Shown here: positions 24,836 through 34,207 of the stretch, one piece after another
Numbering within the stretch: the stretch's first letter is position 1
Layout: every line of letters starts with the position of its first letter
DNA from: an uncultured Sulfitobacter sp.
Lineage (GTDB): Bacteria; Pseudomonadota; Alphaproteobacteria; Rhodobacterales; Rhodobacteraceae
Assembly (NCBI GenBank): GCA_947501805.1
Contig: CANMXJ010000024.1
Coordinates: forward strand, 1 to 48,355
DNA: 48,355 nt
Direction of reading: 5' to 3'
Program-made: the position numbers and the translations under genes
The notes under the pieces: generated by a model
The model's input: the letters and a program-made list of their open reading frames with translations, nothing else
What the model was told of the DNA's origin: nothing
Databases searched by the model: none

Positions 24836-25714
24836 TCACATCACGCTTGCGATTGTTTCCCCGATAACGGCAGGGTTCTCAGCCACGGTCACACCAGCCG
24901 CGCTCAGGATTTCCACCTTTTCAGAGGCGCTTTCGCCAAAGGCGGAAATGATGGCACCGGCATGGCCCATTGTGCGGCCCTTGGGCGCGGTCAAACCGGC
25001 GACATAGGCGACAACAGGCTTGGTCACATGGTCCTGAATATAGGCAGCGGCTTCGGCCTCCTGCGGGCCACCGATTTCCCCGATCATGGCGATGACATGG
25101 GTGTCATCGTCATTCTCGAATTGCTCAAGAATATCACGAAAGGAAGAGCCATTGATCGGATCACCACCGATACCGACGCTGGTCGAGACCCCTATGCCAC
25201 GCTCCTTGAGCTGTGCTGCCGCCTCATAACCCAGCGTGCCGGAACGCCCGACAATTCCAACATGTCCTGGCAAAAAGATATGCCCCGGCATGATGCCCAG
25301 CATCGCCTTGCCCGGTGAAATCGTGCCCGCACAATTCGGCCCGGTCAACACCATGCGCCGTTCCTTGGGATAGCGCATCATATAGCGTTTCACCTGAATC
25401 ATGTCCTGCGCGGGAATGCCGTCGGTGATGCAGACACAATATTCAATACCCGCATCCGCCGCTTCCATGATGCTGTCAGCCGCAAAGGGTGGTGGCACAA
25501 AAACAAGGCTGGCATTGGCCTGCGTTGCGGCAACCGCTTCCTTCACCGTGTCAAAGACAGGCACGCCCTGCACCGTTTCGCCACCTTTGCCCGGCACAAC
25601 GCCCGCGACAACATTGGTGCCGTAGTCCAGCATGTCCTTGGTGTGAAACTGTGCCATCCGGCCCGTAATGCCCTGAACGATAACACGTGTGTCGCGATCC
25701 AGATAAATGCTCAT
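24836..25714 (-). CDS. mtkB: Malate thiokinase (malate-CoA ligase), alpha-type subunit
   Basis: This 292-aa subunit belongs to the succinyl-CoA synthetase alpha family: CoA-binding Rossmann domain (VIVQGITGRMAQFHTKDML), VFVPPPFAADSI, and the ligase domain with GRSGTLGYEAA. The segment GHVGIVGRSGTLGYE precedes the conserved GIGGDPINGSSF. With MtkA it activates malate with ATP and CoA to malyl-CoA, the substrate of malyl-CoA lyase encoded across the divergent promoter. The start MSIYLDRDTRVIVQG lies 2 bp after the mtkA stop; a start 14 codons upstream would overlap mtkA. Assignment to malate rather than succinate rests on gene context and MtkA similarity. Confidence 0.92.
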   Translation of the reverse strand: MSIYLDRDTRVIVQGITGRMAQFHTKDMLDYGTNVVAGVVPGKGGETVQGVPVFDTVKEAVAATQANASLVFVPPPFAADSIMEAADAGIEYCVCITDGIPAQDMIQVKRYMMRYPKERRMVLTGPNCAGTISPGKAMLGIMPGHIFLPGHVGIVGRSGTLGYEAAAQLKERGIGVSTSVGIGGDPINGSSFRDILEQFENDDDTHVIAMIGEIGGPQEAEAAAYIQDHVTKPVVAYVAGLTAPKGRTMGHAGAIISAFGESASEKVEILSAAGVTVAENPAVIGETIASVM

Positions 25715-25716
25715 GA

Positions 25717-26907
25717 TTAAACCGCTTTCAGATTGGGAGAGATATCGCTTTTCCAAGCAGAGACAGAGCGTTCCGCCGCTTCCATCAGAGTAGTGGCCCG
25801 AATGATCGGCAGCCCGCTTTTGGCGAGGATCTTCTGACCTTCCTCAACATTTGTCCCGGCAAGGCGCACGATCACAGGGACATCAACCTGCACTTCGCGC
25901 AAGGCCTGCACAACACCTTCGGCAACCCAGTCACAGCGGTTGATACCCGCAAAGATATTGACCAGAACCGCCTGAACATTCTTGTCCGACATCACCAGAC
26001 GAAACGCCTTGGCGACCCGTTCGGGTGTGGCCCCACCCCCGATATCAAGGAAGTTCGCAGGCTCGCCGCCCGCCAGTTTGATTGTGTCCATCGTCGCCAT
26101 GGCAAGGCCGGCACCGTTCACAATACAGCCGATGTTCCCATCAAGTCCGACATATGACAGCCCGCGATCTGCCGCGCGCGCCTCGCGCGGATCTTCCTGG
26201 CTTTTGTCGCGCAGCTCACTGATCTGCGGGTGACGGAACAGCGCGTTGTCATCAAATGTCATCTTGGCGTCCAGTGCCAAGATACGGTTGTCCCCCGTCA
26301 CAACCAGCGGGTTGATCTCGACCATCGTGGCATCCAGATCACGAAAGGCGCGGTAGCACCCCTGCAGGGTGCGGACCATCGCTTGTGTCAAACCGGGCTC
26401 GATCCCCAGCTGAAACGCAATCTCGCGCGCCTGAAAATCCCGCAAGCCCACCGCGGGCTCCACCGTTGAACGCACAATGCTCTCCGGTTTGCTTTCAGAG
26501 ATTTCCTCAATCTCCATGCCACCTTCGGCAGAAGCGACAATCATGATCCGCTGCGATGTGCGGTCCAGCACAAACCCCAGATAGATTTCGCGATCAATCG
26601 GCACAGCCGCTTCTACATAGACGCGATAGATGCCTTTGCCCTCTGGACCGGTCTGATGCGTCACCAGCTTCTTGCCAAACATGTCTTCGCAAGCAGCCTG
26701 AATTTCGTGATCATCATCACACAGCTTGACACCGCCCGCCTTGCCACGGCCCCCGGCATGGACCTGTGCCTTGACGATCCATTTATCGCCACCCATTTCA
26801 CGGGCGCGGTACGCGGCCTGTTCAGGGCTGTAGGCCAAAGCACCTGCAGGGATTTCAACACCGAAGTTGCTCAGCACTTCCTTGGCTTGGTATTCGTGAA
26901 TATCCAT
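25717..26907 (-). CDS. mtkA: Malate thiokinase (malate-CoA ligase), beta-type subunit
   Basis: This 396-aa subunit has an ATP-grasp domain ([20 protein letters not shown]), metal-binding EINPLVV, and a C-terminal CoA-ligase domain ([17 protein letters not shown]). From memory it matches methylotroph MtkA closely over its whole length, including [20 protein letters not shown] and [15 protein letters not shown], and less so SucC. It forms malyl-CoA from malate, ATP and CoA. It sits between sga and mtkB with gaps of 9 and 2 bp, so the operon is tight. The TCA-cycle sucCD pair is not in this window. Confidence 0.93.
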   Translation of the reverse strand: MDIHEYQAKEVLSNFGVEIPAGALAYSPEQAAYRAREMGGDKWIVKAQVHAGGRGKAGGVKLCDDDHEIQAACEDMFGKKLVTHQTGPEGKGIYRVYVEAAVPIDREIYLGFVLDRTSQRIMIVASAEGGMEIEEISESKPESIVRSTVEPAVGLRDFQAREIAFQLGIEPGLTQAMVRTLQGCYRAFRDLDATMVEINPLVVTGDNRILALDAKMTFDDNALFRHPQISELRDKSQEDPREARAADRGLSYVGLDGNIGCIVNGAGLAMATMDTIKLAGGEPANFLDIGGGATPERVAKAFRLVMSDKNVQAVLVNIFAGINRCDWVAEGVVQALREVQVDVPVIVRLAGTNVEEGQKILAKSGLPIIRATTLMEAAERSVSAWKSDISPNLKAV

Positions 26908-26916
26908 TGAAACCTC

Positions 26917-28161
26917 CTATGCCGCGATGCGGGATTGATAATGCCTGTCCAGCCCGGCAATGATCGCATCGATATCGACCTCGGCCCCCAGCGCGTTCAT
27001 TGCTTGCGCAAAGCGCGTGACGATTTCGGTGATTGCCGACCGGCTCAACAGGTTCAGAATACCGATGCGTACCTGTACAGGTGCGGACAGCGTGGGCCAG
27101 ATGCCAAACCCATCTGCACGGCAATTCTGCACCAACTCCATCTCGCGCCCCGCAAAGGCGGGCGGCAGATTTAGCACCACAAGGCTGGTCATGTTGGATG
27201 TCACCTCGCAGCCCATCGCGGTAACTGCATCGCGAAGCGCACTTTCGTGAAAGGCATACTCTCCCGCACGCTTGGCCAACCCGTCTGTCAGGTTGATCCG
27301 CAACGCTTCGTGAAAAGCGCTTACAGCATAGGCAGAATGCGTGCGGTGATAGACACCCTTCTCTACATCCTGTCCATCAACGATACCCCAGTGACGTGCC
27401 TCCATGATCGGGTGGTTGGCATAGGTATAGGCCCCATTGGCCTTCAGCGTTTCGATGTAACGATCCGAAAAACTCACCGGTGCATAGGTCAGTGGCAGGC
27501 AAAGCAAACCCTTTTGAGGGCAAGAGGCCCAACCAACCACACCGGGGAAATCGTCAATCGCAAATTCCTCTACACCAAGGGAGGACACGGCGTCGACAAG
27601 GCCCATCACATCATGTTTCACACATGCATCCGAAAAGCCCTTGATGTCATTGATCCGGCCAGAACCAGTTTCCCAATGGGCCATAAACGCCCATTTCGGT
27701 TTATGCTCCGCCAGCGCGGCCTCCACGATCTCGGCAGTCACCGACTGCCCGTGCGGCACTTCGATCACTGTGACACTGGCAGATTGCGGGTTCAGACTGT
27801 CCGCGGCCAGTTCTTCGCGTGTCGCCGCCTTCATCCGCAGCGTCAGCGCGTCGATGCCTGAGAATGTACCGTTCGCAAAGGCCACAACCGTATCACCGGG
27901 CATGACGGCGGACATCATGCAGTCCAGCCCGCTCCAGCCTGTTCCGGCAACGCCAAATGTATGCACATTGCTGGTGCCCATGTAACTGCGCAGCATCTGT
28001 TTGATTTCGATCATCCCGCGCAGCACGTCCGGTTGCATGTGATCGGCAATGCCCGCGCTGGCAAACGCGGCAAGCACGCGGGCATCGGTATTGCCCGGAC
28101 CCGGCCCAGCGGCCAAAGTGTTCGGAATGACAAGCTGCGGGAAAGAAGGAACATGGGTCAT
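26917..28161 (-). CDS. sga: Serine-glyoxylate aminotransferase
   Basis: This 414-aa PLP enzyme of the class V aminotransferase fold transfers the amino group of serine to glyoxylate, giving hydroxypyruvate and glycine. Visible are the N-terminal PNTLAAGPGPGN, the PLP-pocket DAVSSLGVEEFAIDD and the Schiff-base lysine region CPQKGLLCLP. Length is typical. It is the first gene of the leftward serine-cycle operon, and its product feeds the hydroxypyruvate reductase two genes further on. Upstream, 28162-28355 is the shared control region with the divergent regulator gene. Confidence 0.94.
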   Translation of the reverse strand: MTHVPSFPQLVIPNTLAAGPGPGNTDARVLAAFASAGIADHMQPDVLRGMIEIKQMLRSYMGTSNVHTFGVAGTGWSGLDCMMSAVMPGDTVVAFANGTFSGIDALTLRMKAATREELAADSLNPQSASVTVIEVPHGQSVTAEIVEAALAEHKPKWAFMAHWETGSGRINDIKGFSDACVKHDVMGLVDAVSSLGVEEFAIDDFPGVVGWASCPQKGLLCLPLTYAPVSFSDRYIETLKANGAYTYANHPIMEARHWGIVDGQDVEKGVYHRTHSAYAVSAFHEALRINLTDGLAKRAGEYAFHESALRDAVTAMGCEVTSNMTSLVVLNLPPAFAGREMELVQNCRADGFGIWPTLSAPVQVRIGILNLLSRSAITEIVTRFAQAMNALGAEVDIDAIIAGLDRHYQSRIAA

Positions 28162-28355
28162 GGCGGCGTCTACCTCATCAAGAAACTATTCTTACCCTGA
28201 TGAAACACCCTCTTCCCTCAAGGCACAACGTAGGTTACTCCTGCTTTTGGGTATCTATTTAGGTAGGTTATTACCCACCTATTTTGGCAGAAATACCGTG
28301 GTATACCGAAATTGAACCCACCCATACGGGTAGTATTTGGAAAAAAGAGCAACAA
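28162..28355. promoter_or_regulatory. Divergent control region of the serine-cycle locus
   Basis: This 194-bp region separates the sga operon from the regulator/mclA/gck side. It holds a 9-bp dyad with one mismatch (TAGGTAGGT at 28260-28268 and ACCCACCTA at 28273-28281) and four TACCC/GGGTA motifs (28193, 28249, 28272, 28328). An AAGAA-N4-TTCTT inverted repeat lies at 28180-28193. Such symmetric motifs suggest binding sites for the adjacent LuxR-type regulator or another factor; no binding evidence is available. Confidence 0.5.
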
Positions 28356-29006
28356 ATGCAAGACGTTGACGCATCCACAGGTCCGATCACGGTTGCCCTC
28401 GCCGACAGTAACATGCTGGTCCTTTCGGCCATGTCCGAGATTTTCGACCGTGACCCCCGATTCTCCCTCGTGGCGACTGCGTCGACTGCCGAGGATTTCC
28501 TTGGCACCGTGATGCGCGTACCGGTGCAGATCGGGATCATCGACTGGAACTTGCCTGCGCTTGGAGGACAAAAACTGATCGAGGTGCTGCGCGATCAGCC
28601 CACTGCACCGCGCGTTTTGGTCTATGGCGACAACGCGGGCGACATGCCGCGACAGGCGCTGGCGGCAGGGGCCGCGGGATTTACCCCGCGCAATGGCCCG
28701 GTTGAGGGATTGCTCGACACCTGCGCTTCTGTTGCGGCGGGGCAGATGGTGTTTCCCTTCCTCGATGTGAGAGAGCTTCAGAGCGATCCGATCCACCAGT
28801 TGACCAAGCGCGAAAAAGCCCTGCTCGAAGCCCTCTCGCGTGGGCTGTCAAACCGGCAGTTGGCAGCAGAGTTCGAGATCTCTGCAAACACCGTAAAATT
28901 CCACCTCTCGAACCTTTATGAAAAACTCTCCGTGACCAGTCGAACGCAGGCAGTCGCGTTTTTCTTTTCCTCCCGGATCGGGACACAGGGATCAGGGGAC
29001 GGTTGA
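28356..29006 (+). CDS. LuxR/NarL-family response regulator, candidate serine-cycle regulator
   Basis: This 216-aa protein has an N-terminal receiver domain (about 10-125) with a phospho-acceptor-like Asp63 (GIIDWNLP) and a C-terminal LuxR helix-turn-helix (about 150-205, LTKREKALLEALSRGLSNRQ then NTVKFHLSNLYEKL). The acidic pocket shows only one Asp (AD17S) and the usual conserved lysine is not obvious (GFTPRNG), so the receiver may be atypical. The start is placed at MQDVDAST with AAGAG upstream; an earlier ATG at 28284 would run through the operator-like motifs. No sensor kinase is nearby. It is likely to control the flanking operons. Confidence 0.85.
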   Translation: MQDVDASTGPITVALADSNMLVLSAMSEIFDRDPRFSLVATASTAEDFLGTVMRVPVQIGIIDWNLPALGGQKLIEVLRDQPTAPRVLVYGDNAGDMPRQALAAGAAGFTPRNGPVEGLLDTCASVAAGQMVFPFLDVRELQSDPIHQLTKREKALLEALSRGLSNRQLAAEFEISANTVKFHLSNLYEKLSVTSRTQAVAFFFSSRIGTQGSGDG

Positions 29007-29030
29007 GATTTGCAGGCCCGATAGGCGTAA

Positions 29031-29073
29031 AAGAATATTCTTGACAGGAAAATATTTTTCCCTCCTGTGTAAT
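29031..29073 (+). promoter_or_regulatory. Candidate promoter and operator before mclA
   Basis: A perfect 12-bp palindrome AAGAATATTCTT (29031-29042) overlaps a consensus -35 TTGACA (29041-29046). A TGTAAT at 29068-29073 is too far (21 bp) to be an ideal -10. The palindrome shares its AAGAA/TTCTT half-sites with the inverted repeat before sga at 28180-28193. This would allow mclA-gck to be expressed apart from the regulator gene. Confidence 0.45.
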
Positions 29074-29110
29074 CCCCACTTTTGCATCTCAACTTCAAGG
29101 ATCACCCGAC

Positions 29111-30088
29111 ATGAGCTTTCACCCCATCGACCAGGCCACCGCCAGACTTAACCGCAGTGAACTTGCCGTTCCCGGCAGCCAACCTCAAATGTTTGAAAAA
29201 GCTGCACAATCCGACGTTGATGTGATCTTCCTTGATCTCGAAGACGCCGTGGCTCCGGATGAGAAAGAACAGGCCCGCAAAAACATCATCAAGGGTCTGA
29301 ATGAAATCGACTGGGGCACCAAATCCATGTCGATTCGGATCAACGGACTCGACACGCATTACATGTATCGCGACGTTGTCGACGTGGTAGAACAGGCCGG
29401 AGAGCGCCTTGATCTGATCATGATTCCGAAGGTGGGCACCGCCGCTGACGTCTATGCGGTGGACATGATGGTCACCCAGATCGAAGACGCAAAAGGCTAC
29501 TCAAAACGCATCGGTTTTGAGCACATTATCGAGACCGCTCTGGGCATGCAAAACGTCAACGAAATCGCCGCCGCTTCCAAGCGTAACGAAAGCCTCCATT
29601 TCGGGGTTGCCGACTACGCCGCCAGCATGCGCGCCCGCACCACGGTCATCGGGGGTGTGAACGAACATTATTCGGTCCTGACTGACCCCGTTGACGACGG
29701 ATCACGGCAGGTCCATTGGGGAGATATGTGGCATTCCGCCCTGACCAACATGGTTGTCGCCGCCCGCGCGAATGGCCTGCGCCCGATTGATGGCCCCTTT
29801 GGAGATTTCTCTGATCCCGAAGGGTACAAAGCCGCCGCATACCGCGCCGCTGTGCTGGGCTGTGAAGGCAAATGGGCCATTCACCCCAGCCAGATCGCAC
29901 TGGCGAACGAGGTGATGAGCCCGTCCGAAGCCGAGATAACCAAGGCCAACCGGATTATCGAAGCGATGGCCGAAGCCGAAGCAGCGGGCAAAGGCGCGGT
30001 GTCGCTTGATGGCCGGTTAATTGATTATGCGTCAATCCGTCAGGCCGAAGTTCTGGTCGAAAAAGCCAAACAGATCGCGGCGGGATGA
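29111..30088 (+). CDS. mclA: L-malyl-CoA lyase
   Basis: This 325-aa CitE-family (HpcH/HpaI TIM barrel) enzyme cleaves malyl-CoA to acetyl-CoA and glyoxylate. The N-terminal LNRSELAVPGSQPQMFEKAA, VIFLDLEDAVAPDEKEQARK, the metal/substrate region FGVADYAASMRARTTVIGG and the C-terminal EGKWAIHPSQIALANEV correspond closely, from memory, to methylotroph MclA and Rhodobacter Mcl1. It may also act on beta-methylmalyl-CoA, as the Rhodobacter enzyme does. It overlaps the following glycerate kinase by 4 bp (ATGA). It supplies glyoxylate to the aminotransferase of the divergent operon. Confidence 0.95.
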   Translation: MSFHPIDQATARLNRSELAVPGSQPQMFEKAAQSDVDVIFLDLEDAVAPDEKEQARKNIIKGLNEIDWGTKSMSIRINGLDTHYMYRDVVDVVEQAGERLDLIMIPKVGTAADVYAVDMMVTQIEDAKGYSKRIGFEHIIETALGMQNVNEIAAASKRNESLHFGVADYAASMRARTTVIGGVNEHYSVLTDPVDDGSRQVHWGDMWHSALTNMVVAARANGLRPIDGPFGDFSDPEGYKAAAYRAAVLGCEGKWAIHPSQIALANEVMSPSEAEITKANRIIEAMAEAEAAGKGAVSLDGRLIDYASIRQAEVLVEKAKQIAAG

Positions 30089-31341
30089 CGCTGGCAGATC
30101 TCAAAGAAACGGCGCGGACCCTGTTTATGACAGGCGTCCGGGCTGCGGATCCGGGGCCAGCGGTCAAGCGGGCGCTGGACGAAACTCCATTGGAGCCGGC
30201 AAAAGACGGCCGCATGATCATCATTGCCTTTGGTAAAGCGTCCTGTGCGATGATGAAGCAGGCTTTGCTGCACGTTCCACATGGCCAGCACATTGAAGCG
30301 ATTGCCGTTCCCAACTATGAAAACGTCACGTCGATTGATGGGTGCCGCATGATGCCCGCCGGTCACCCGTTGCCAGACCAAAACGGCCTTGATGCAGGCA
30401 TTGCCGTCATGGAACTGTTACGCTCTGCAACGGCAAACGACCGGGTGCTTTGCCTGATCTCGGGCGGAGGTTCGGCACTCCTGCCTACACCACGCGACGG
30501 GCTTACGCTGGCCGATAAAATCAAGGTGAACAAGCTTCTCCTGCAGGGCGGATTGGACATCGAACAGATGAACCGCATCCGCCAGCAACTTTCGGTATTA
30601 AAAGGCGGCGGAATTTTGGACTTGGCCAGTCCTGCACCTGTGCGCAGCCTGATCATTTCAGATGTTGTCGGGGACAACCTCGAAATCATTGCCAGCGGTC
30701 CAACCGCCGCCGTGCACAAAACCGCCGACAACATCGGTATTCTCAAACGCGCAGGTCTGTGGCAGGCATTGCCTGAAACAGCACAGAAACTGCTGGAAAA
30801 CCCCAAGCATTCAACCACTATCCCCACCAAAAACAAGTTAATTTGCTCAAATATTCAAAGCCTAAATGCCATTGCAGCGGCCGCCCCGGACTGGAATCCA
30901 CGTATCGTAAAAGACCCTTTGGTTGGCGATGTCGAAGACGCCGCTCAGATTATTTTGTCTCAGGCTCACGCTACGTCTTACTTAGGACGCAAGTTAATCA
31001 TTTGGGGTGGTGAAACCACCGTAAGAATCGCTGGAAACGGCTGCGGGGGGCGCAATCAGGAACTTGCAGTGAGAGTCGCAAAACGTGCTGCTGATCTACC
31101 CGGAAGATGGGTATTCCTCAGCGGCGGCACAGATGGCAGAGATGGTCCGACTGATGCTGCTGGGGGTGTTGTGGATGCGCACACGCTCGCAAACGCAGTT
31201 GCCCGAAATATCGACGTGGATGCGTCCCTGAGCAACAATGACAGCTATAGGATTTTAGACGCTGCCAACGACCTTTTGATGACGGGCGCAACTGGAACCA
31301 ATGTAGCGGATATCCAAATGCTTTTTCTAATGTCTGAATAA
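30085..31341 (+). CDS. gckA: Glycerate 2-kinase (MOFRL family)
   Basis: This 418-aa enzyme phosphorylates D-glycerate to 2-phosphoglycerate, returning serine-cycle carbon to PEP. The N-terminal DUF4147 domain shows IIAFGKASCAMMKQAL and CLISGGGSALLPTP; the C-terminal MOFRL domain shows GGRNQELAVRVA and LSGGTDGRDGPTDAAGG. Full family length. Coupled to mclA by an ATGA overlap. Its last third looks slightly AT-richer than the first two thirds, which may reflect recombination but does not disturb the frame. Confidence 0.93.
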   Translation: MTLADLKETARTLFMTGVRAADPGPAVKRALDETPLEPAKDGRMIIIAFGKASCAMMKQALLHVPHGQHIEAIAVPNYENVTSIDGCRMMPAGHPLPDQNGLDAGIAVMELLRSATANDRVLCLISGGGSALLPTPRDGLTLADKIKVNKLLLQGGLDIEQMNRIRQQLSVLKGGGILDLASPAPVRSLIISDVVGDNLEIIASGPTAAVHKTADNIGILKRAGLWQALPETAQKLLENPKHSTTIPTKNKLICSNIQSLNAIAAAAPDWNPRIVKDPLVGDVEDAAQIILSQAHATSYLGRKLIIWGGETTVRIAGNGCGGRNQELAVRVAKRAADLPGRWVFLSGGTDGRDGPTDAAGGVVDAHTLANAVARNIDVDASLSNNDSYRILDAANDLLMTGATGTNVADIQMLFLMSE

Positions 31342-31405
31342 CGCAAATTGGATCGTATCAGCCCAAGATCTTTGATGCCATCTACGAGCACTATCAGCCC
31401 ATTGA

Positions 31406-31447
31406 ACAAAAAACATCCGGCGGTGGTGAAAAACACCCGCCGGATGT
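31406..31447. terminator. Bidirectional terminator between gckA and nusG
   Basis: An 11-bp GC-rich stem (ACATCCGGCGG at 31413-31423 with its complement at 31437-31447) is followed on the minus strand by TTTTTTG and preceded by the matching A-run on the plus strand. It lies 20 bp after the nusG stop and about 70 bp after gckA, so it probably ends both convergent transcripts. Confidence 0.85.
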
Positions 31448-31466
31448 ACCCAGAGACAGTAACAGT

Positions 31467-32000
31467 TTAGGTCTGTTTGATAACCTGCGTGAATTCCAGC
31501 TCGACTGGCGTTTCGCGACCAAAGATCGACACGGAAACCTTCAAACGCTGGTTCTCTTCGTCGACTTCTTCGATCATACCGTCGAAGTCCTCGAACGGAC
31601 CATCGCCGACTTTGACCTTTTCGCCAACTTCGTAATGGATCAACGTGCGTGGTGCATCTTCGCCTTCTTGCACGCGGCCAAGGATACCTTGCACTTCTGC
31701 ATCGCGCATCGGCATCGGACGGCCCTGTGGCCCCAGAAAACCGGTAACGCGATTAATGGAGTTGATCAGGTGATAGCCCTGATCGGACATTTCCATATGC
31801 ACAAGGACATAACCGGGCATAAAGCGACGCTCGGTCGTGACTTTCTTGCCGCGACGGATTTCGATCACTTCTTCGGTGGGAACCAATACTTCGTCGATCT
31901 GCTCCGACAGGCCCTGCTCTTCAGCAGTTGTGCGAATCTGCTCTGCGATCTTTTTTTCGAAATTGGACAGGACACTGACCGAATACCAACGCTTTGCCAT
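31467..32000 (-). CDS. nusG: Transcription termination/antitermination protein NusG
   Basis: This 177-aa protein has an NGN domain ([20 protein letters not shown]) and a C-terminal KOW domain ([20 protein letters not shown]). It binds RNA polymerase, modulates pausing and links it to Rho or the ribosome. Length and position directly after secE are standard. The usual downstream neighbour rplK is displaced by about 12 kb; the local terminator implies that secE-nusG form their own transcript. Confidence 0.98.
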   Translation of the reverse strand: MAKRWYSVSVLSNFEKKIAEQIRTTAEEQGLSEQIDEVLVPTEEVIEIRRGKKVTTERRFMPGYVLVHMEMSDQGYHLINSINRVTGFLGPQGRPMPMRDAEVQGILGRVQEGEDAPRTLIHYEVGEKVKVGDGPFEDFDGMIEEVDEENQRLKVSVSIFGRETPVELEFTQVIKQT

Positions 32001-32198
32001 CTGAACTCAAGTCCCTGTCTTTGCGATGTGGGCAATACGCCTCATCATCTGATCCGTGATTGCACCTGAATAAAAAAGGGCGCGCGGGCTCGATTCGCCG
32101 CACGCCGCATCAGGTCTGGACTGCGCAATAGCCTTTGCTGGGACTGGATTCAAGACTGCGTGTGGATTTTTGCACGCAATATCGAGAATTCGGAGGTC

Positions 32199-32396
32199 CT
32201 AGCTGAACATCCCCAGCACACCTGTCAAACCACTGCGGATGATGATGTCGACAATTGCAAAAAAGACGGCTGTCAACGCCGCAAGGATAAAGACCATAAC
32301 CGTGGTCAGCATTACTTCGCGCCGTGTCGGCCAAACAACCTTGCCAACCTCAGCACGGACCTGTTGGATAAACTGAAGTGGATTGGTCATCGCCAT
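32199..32396 (-). CDS. secE: Preprotein translocase subunit SecE
   Basis: This 65-aa single-span protein of the SecYEG channel shows the typical amphipathic segment FIQQVRAEVGKVVWPTRREV followed by one transmembrane helix. The short one-helix form is usual for alphaproteobacteria. The start MAMTNPLQFIQ is chosen for family length; an in-frame ATG 11 codons upstream is less likely. It lies about 200 bp before nusG. Confidence 0.95.
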   Translation of the reverse strand: MAMTNPLQFIQQVRAEVGKVVWPTRREVMLTTVMVFILAALTAVFFAIVDIIIRSGLTGVLGMFS

Positions 32397-32485
32397 GTCG
32401 GAATTCCTACTAAAACCTGTCCTGCGCATCTAACGCCAGCAGCGACAGGTTTCAAGCCTGCACAGATGCCGGAGGTGCGATGAAA

Positions 32486-33214
32486 TCAAGCCTCGCCTTC
32501 GCGCAGATTATTTAATCGACGGTCCAGCGCATCATCATGGCGCGCATCAGCCGTGGCCAGATCGCCAAAATCGGGCAAATACAGGCCGTCCACAGACCCT
32601 TCGGGAAAGCGGTCAAGGATTGAGTCCCAGCGCATTGCAAAAGCGTCAAGCTTGCGGTGCATTTCCGCGGCGCGTGACGGGCGACGCTGCGCATACCAGC
32701 GGGCAAGTCCCATCGCACGACGCCAGAAACCGTCATAGCCAAGAATCAGGAATATCCCGACAAAAACAAACAGACTGAGGAACAACAGCCCGACAACCAG
32801 CCAAGGTCGCAACAGGACCAACAGCGCGATCCCCACCAGAACAATGTGTTTCGGTGCAGGGCGATACCCCGTCAGGGCTGCTTTCATGCGGCCCACAATG
32901 CCATCAGCCTGAGCGCCGGGATTGGCTGCTGGACGCACGCGTTTCGTCTTGGGCTTGGAGGCCCGTTTTGGGGCCACAGCTTCAACAGGCGTTTCGTGTG
33001 AACCAGTTTCCGAGGGTTCCGCATGATCGGGTTTCGCAAGTGGTGCCTGAACCCGTGCCGCCTTTTCCGCCTGACGTTCCGCCACAGGTTGTGGCGCAAT
33101 TTCAGGCTGTGTTTCCAAAAGATTTCTGATGGCTGCCAACGCCTGCGGATCCAGCTCCGAAGCCGTTCTCGCGGTGGTTTTGGCCTGTGTATCGCTTTGC
33201 ATTTCTGTCGGCAT
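32486..33214 (-). CDS. Hypothetical membrane protein upstream of secE
   Basis: This 242-aa protein has a long, charged, proline/alanine-rich N-terminal half (about 1-120, low complexity, probably disordered), a hydrophobic hairpin (about 122-158, HIVLVGIALLVLLRPWLV then GLLFLSLFVFVGIFLILGY) and a conserved-looking C-terminal tail (MHRKLDAFAMRWDSILDRFP and GLYLPDFGDL). No family was recognised. It reads in the same direction as secE, 89 bp upstream, so co-transcription is possible. Inner-membrane location is inferred. Confidence 0.75.
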   Translation of the reverse strand: MPTEMQSDTQAKTTARTASELDPQALAAIRNLLETQPEIAPQPVAERQAEKAARVQAPLAKPDHAEPSETGSHETPVEAVAPKRASKPKTKRVRPAANPGAQADGIVGRMKAALTGYRPAPKHIVLVGIALLVLLRPWLVVGLLFLSLFVFVGIFLILGYDGFWRRAMGLARWYAQRRPSRAAEMHRKLDAFAMRWDSILDRFPEGSVDGLYLPDFGDLATADARHDDALDRRLNNLREGEA

Positions 33215-33304
33215 GGTCGTCTCTCTTGCCCCTTTTTCAACTTGTAGTAACGAATATTTCAGACCCTTCGTAGGCGGAAATGCGGCAACATTGTGGCAAA
33301 TCCT

Positions 33305-34165
33305 CTAGATTTGGTTCTGTCGCTTCCCTGCACCACCTCTGCCCGTTTGAGACCACAAAACAGAACCCAGAATCACCAGGCCGCCAACTATCGCCTGCGC
33401 CGTTGGCACTTCTGACAACAGAACCAATGCCAGAACCGGTGCCAAAGGCATCTCGAGAATCGACAGCAATGCTGTCTCCGAAGGCGGCAACCTGCGCGCA
33501 CCTTCCGACAACGTGACCGAAGCAACTGCGAACACCAATCCAAAAAGGATCAGCATCGGCATCTCCCCCACATCAACTGACAGCGGATCACCAAAAGTCC
33601 ATGCAAAAGGCAGCAAAACAACCGAAGACAGGGCTGCGGGCAAAGCTGCGGTCGTGTGCGGGAAGGCCCGATAAACCACCATCGTGCCCGCCATCATCAG
33701 CGTCATGAATAATGCCAGCAGATCACCGCGCAGCGCCACGCCGCCCAGTGATCCAAAAACGATTAGAGCAACCCCGCCAAAAGCAATCAGGCTCGCAATC
33801 GAGACCGTCCGGCTTGGGACTTCACGCAAGAAAGCCCAAGCCAATGCCGCCGCAATCAACGGCGATGCCCCGTAGATCAGTGCAACATTCGCCACATGGC
33901 TCAACTTGAAAGCCGGGATGAACGCCGCCGTTCCCGCTGCCATTATGATCGTGACAAGCAAGGCAGGGTGCCCAAAGGCACGAACCTCGCGGATCAATTC
34001 ACCACGCAACGCCAGATACAGCAATGTGAAAGCGGACGCCGCAACACCTCGCCAAAAGATGATGTCCCACGCCTGTGCAGTCACCATCTTGGTAAATATT
34101 CCTGCAGTGCTGAAAACGAAGGCCGAGATCACAACAAGTGCGACGCCTGCTTGACGGGTATTCAT
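33305..34165 (-). CDS. DMT-superfamily (EamA) permease
   Basis: This 286-aa protein has about ten transmembrane segments and two EamA repeats, and is distinct from the permease at 4396-5301. It starts MNTRQAGVALVVISAFVFST with AAGGAAG upstream; the frame is open further upstream but that part lacks hydrophobic character. It is divergent from a YafY-type regulator across a gap with a perfect 9-bp dyad, so the regulator may control it. The substrate is unknown. Confidence 0.87.
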   Translation of the reverse strand: MNTRQAGVALVVISAFVFSTAGIFTKMVTAQAWDIIFWRGVAASAFTLLYLALRGELIREVRAFGHPALLVTIIMAAGTAAFIPAFKLSHVANVALIYGASPLIAAALAWAFLREVPSRTVSIASLIAFGGVALIVFGSLGGVALRGDLLALFMTLMMAGTMVVYRAFPHTTAALPAALSSVVLLPFAWTFGDPLSVDVGEMPMLILFGLVFAVASVTLSEGARRLPPSETALLSILEMPLAPVLALVLLSEVPTAQAIVGGLVILGSVLWSQTGRGGAGKRQNQI

Positions 34166-34207
34166 ATCTGTCTTCCTTTTCGGTTTCTGCCGACAGATAA
34201 AGGAAGG

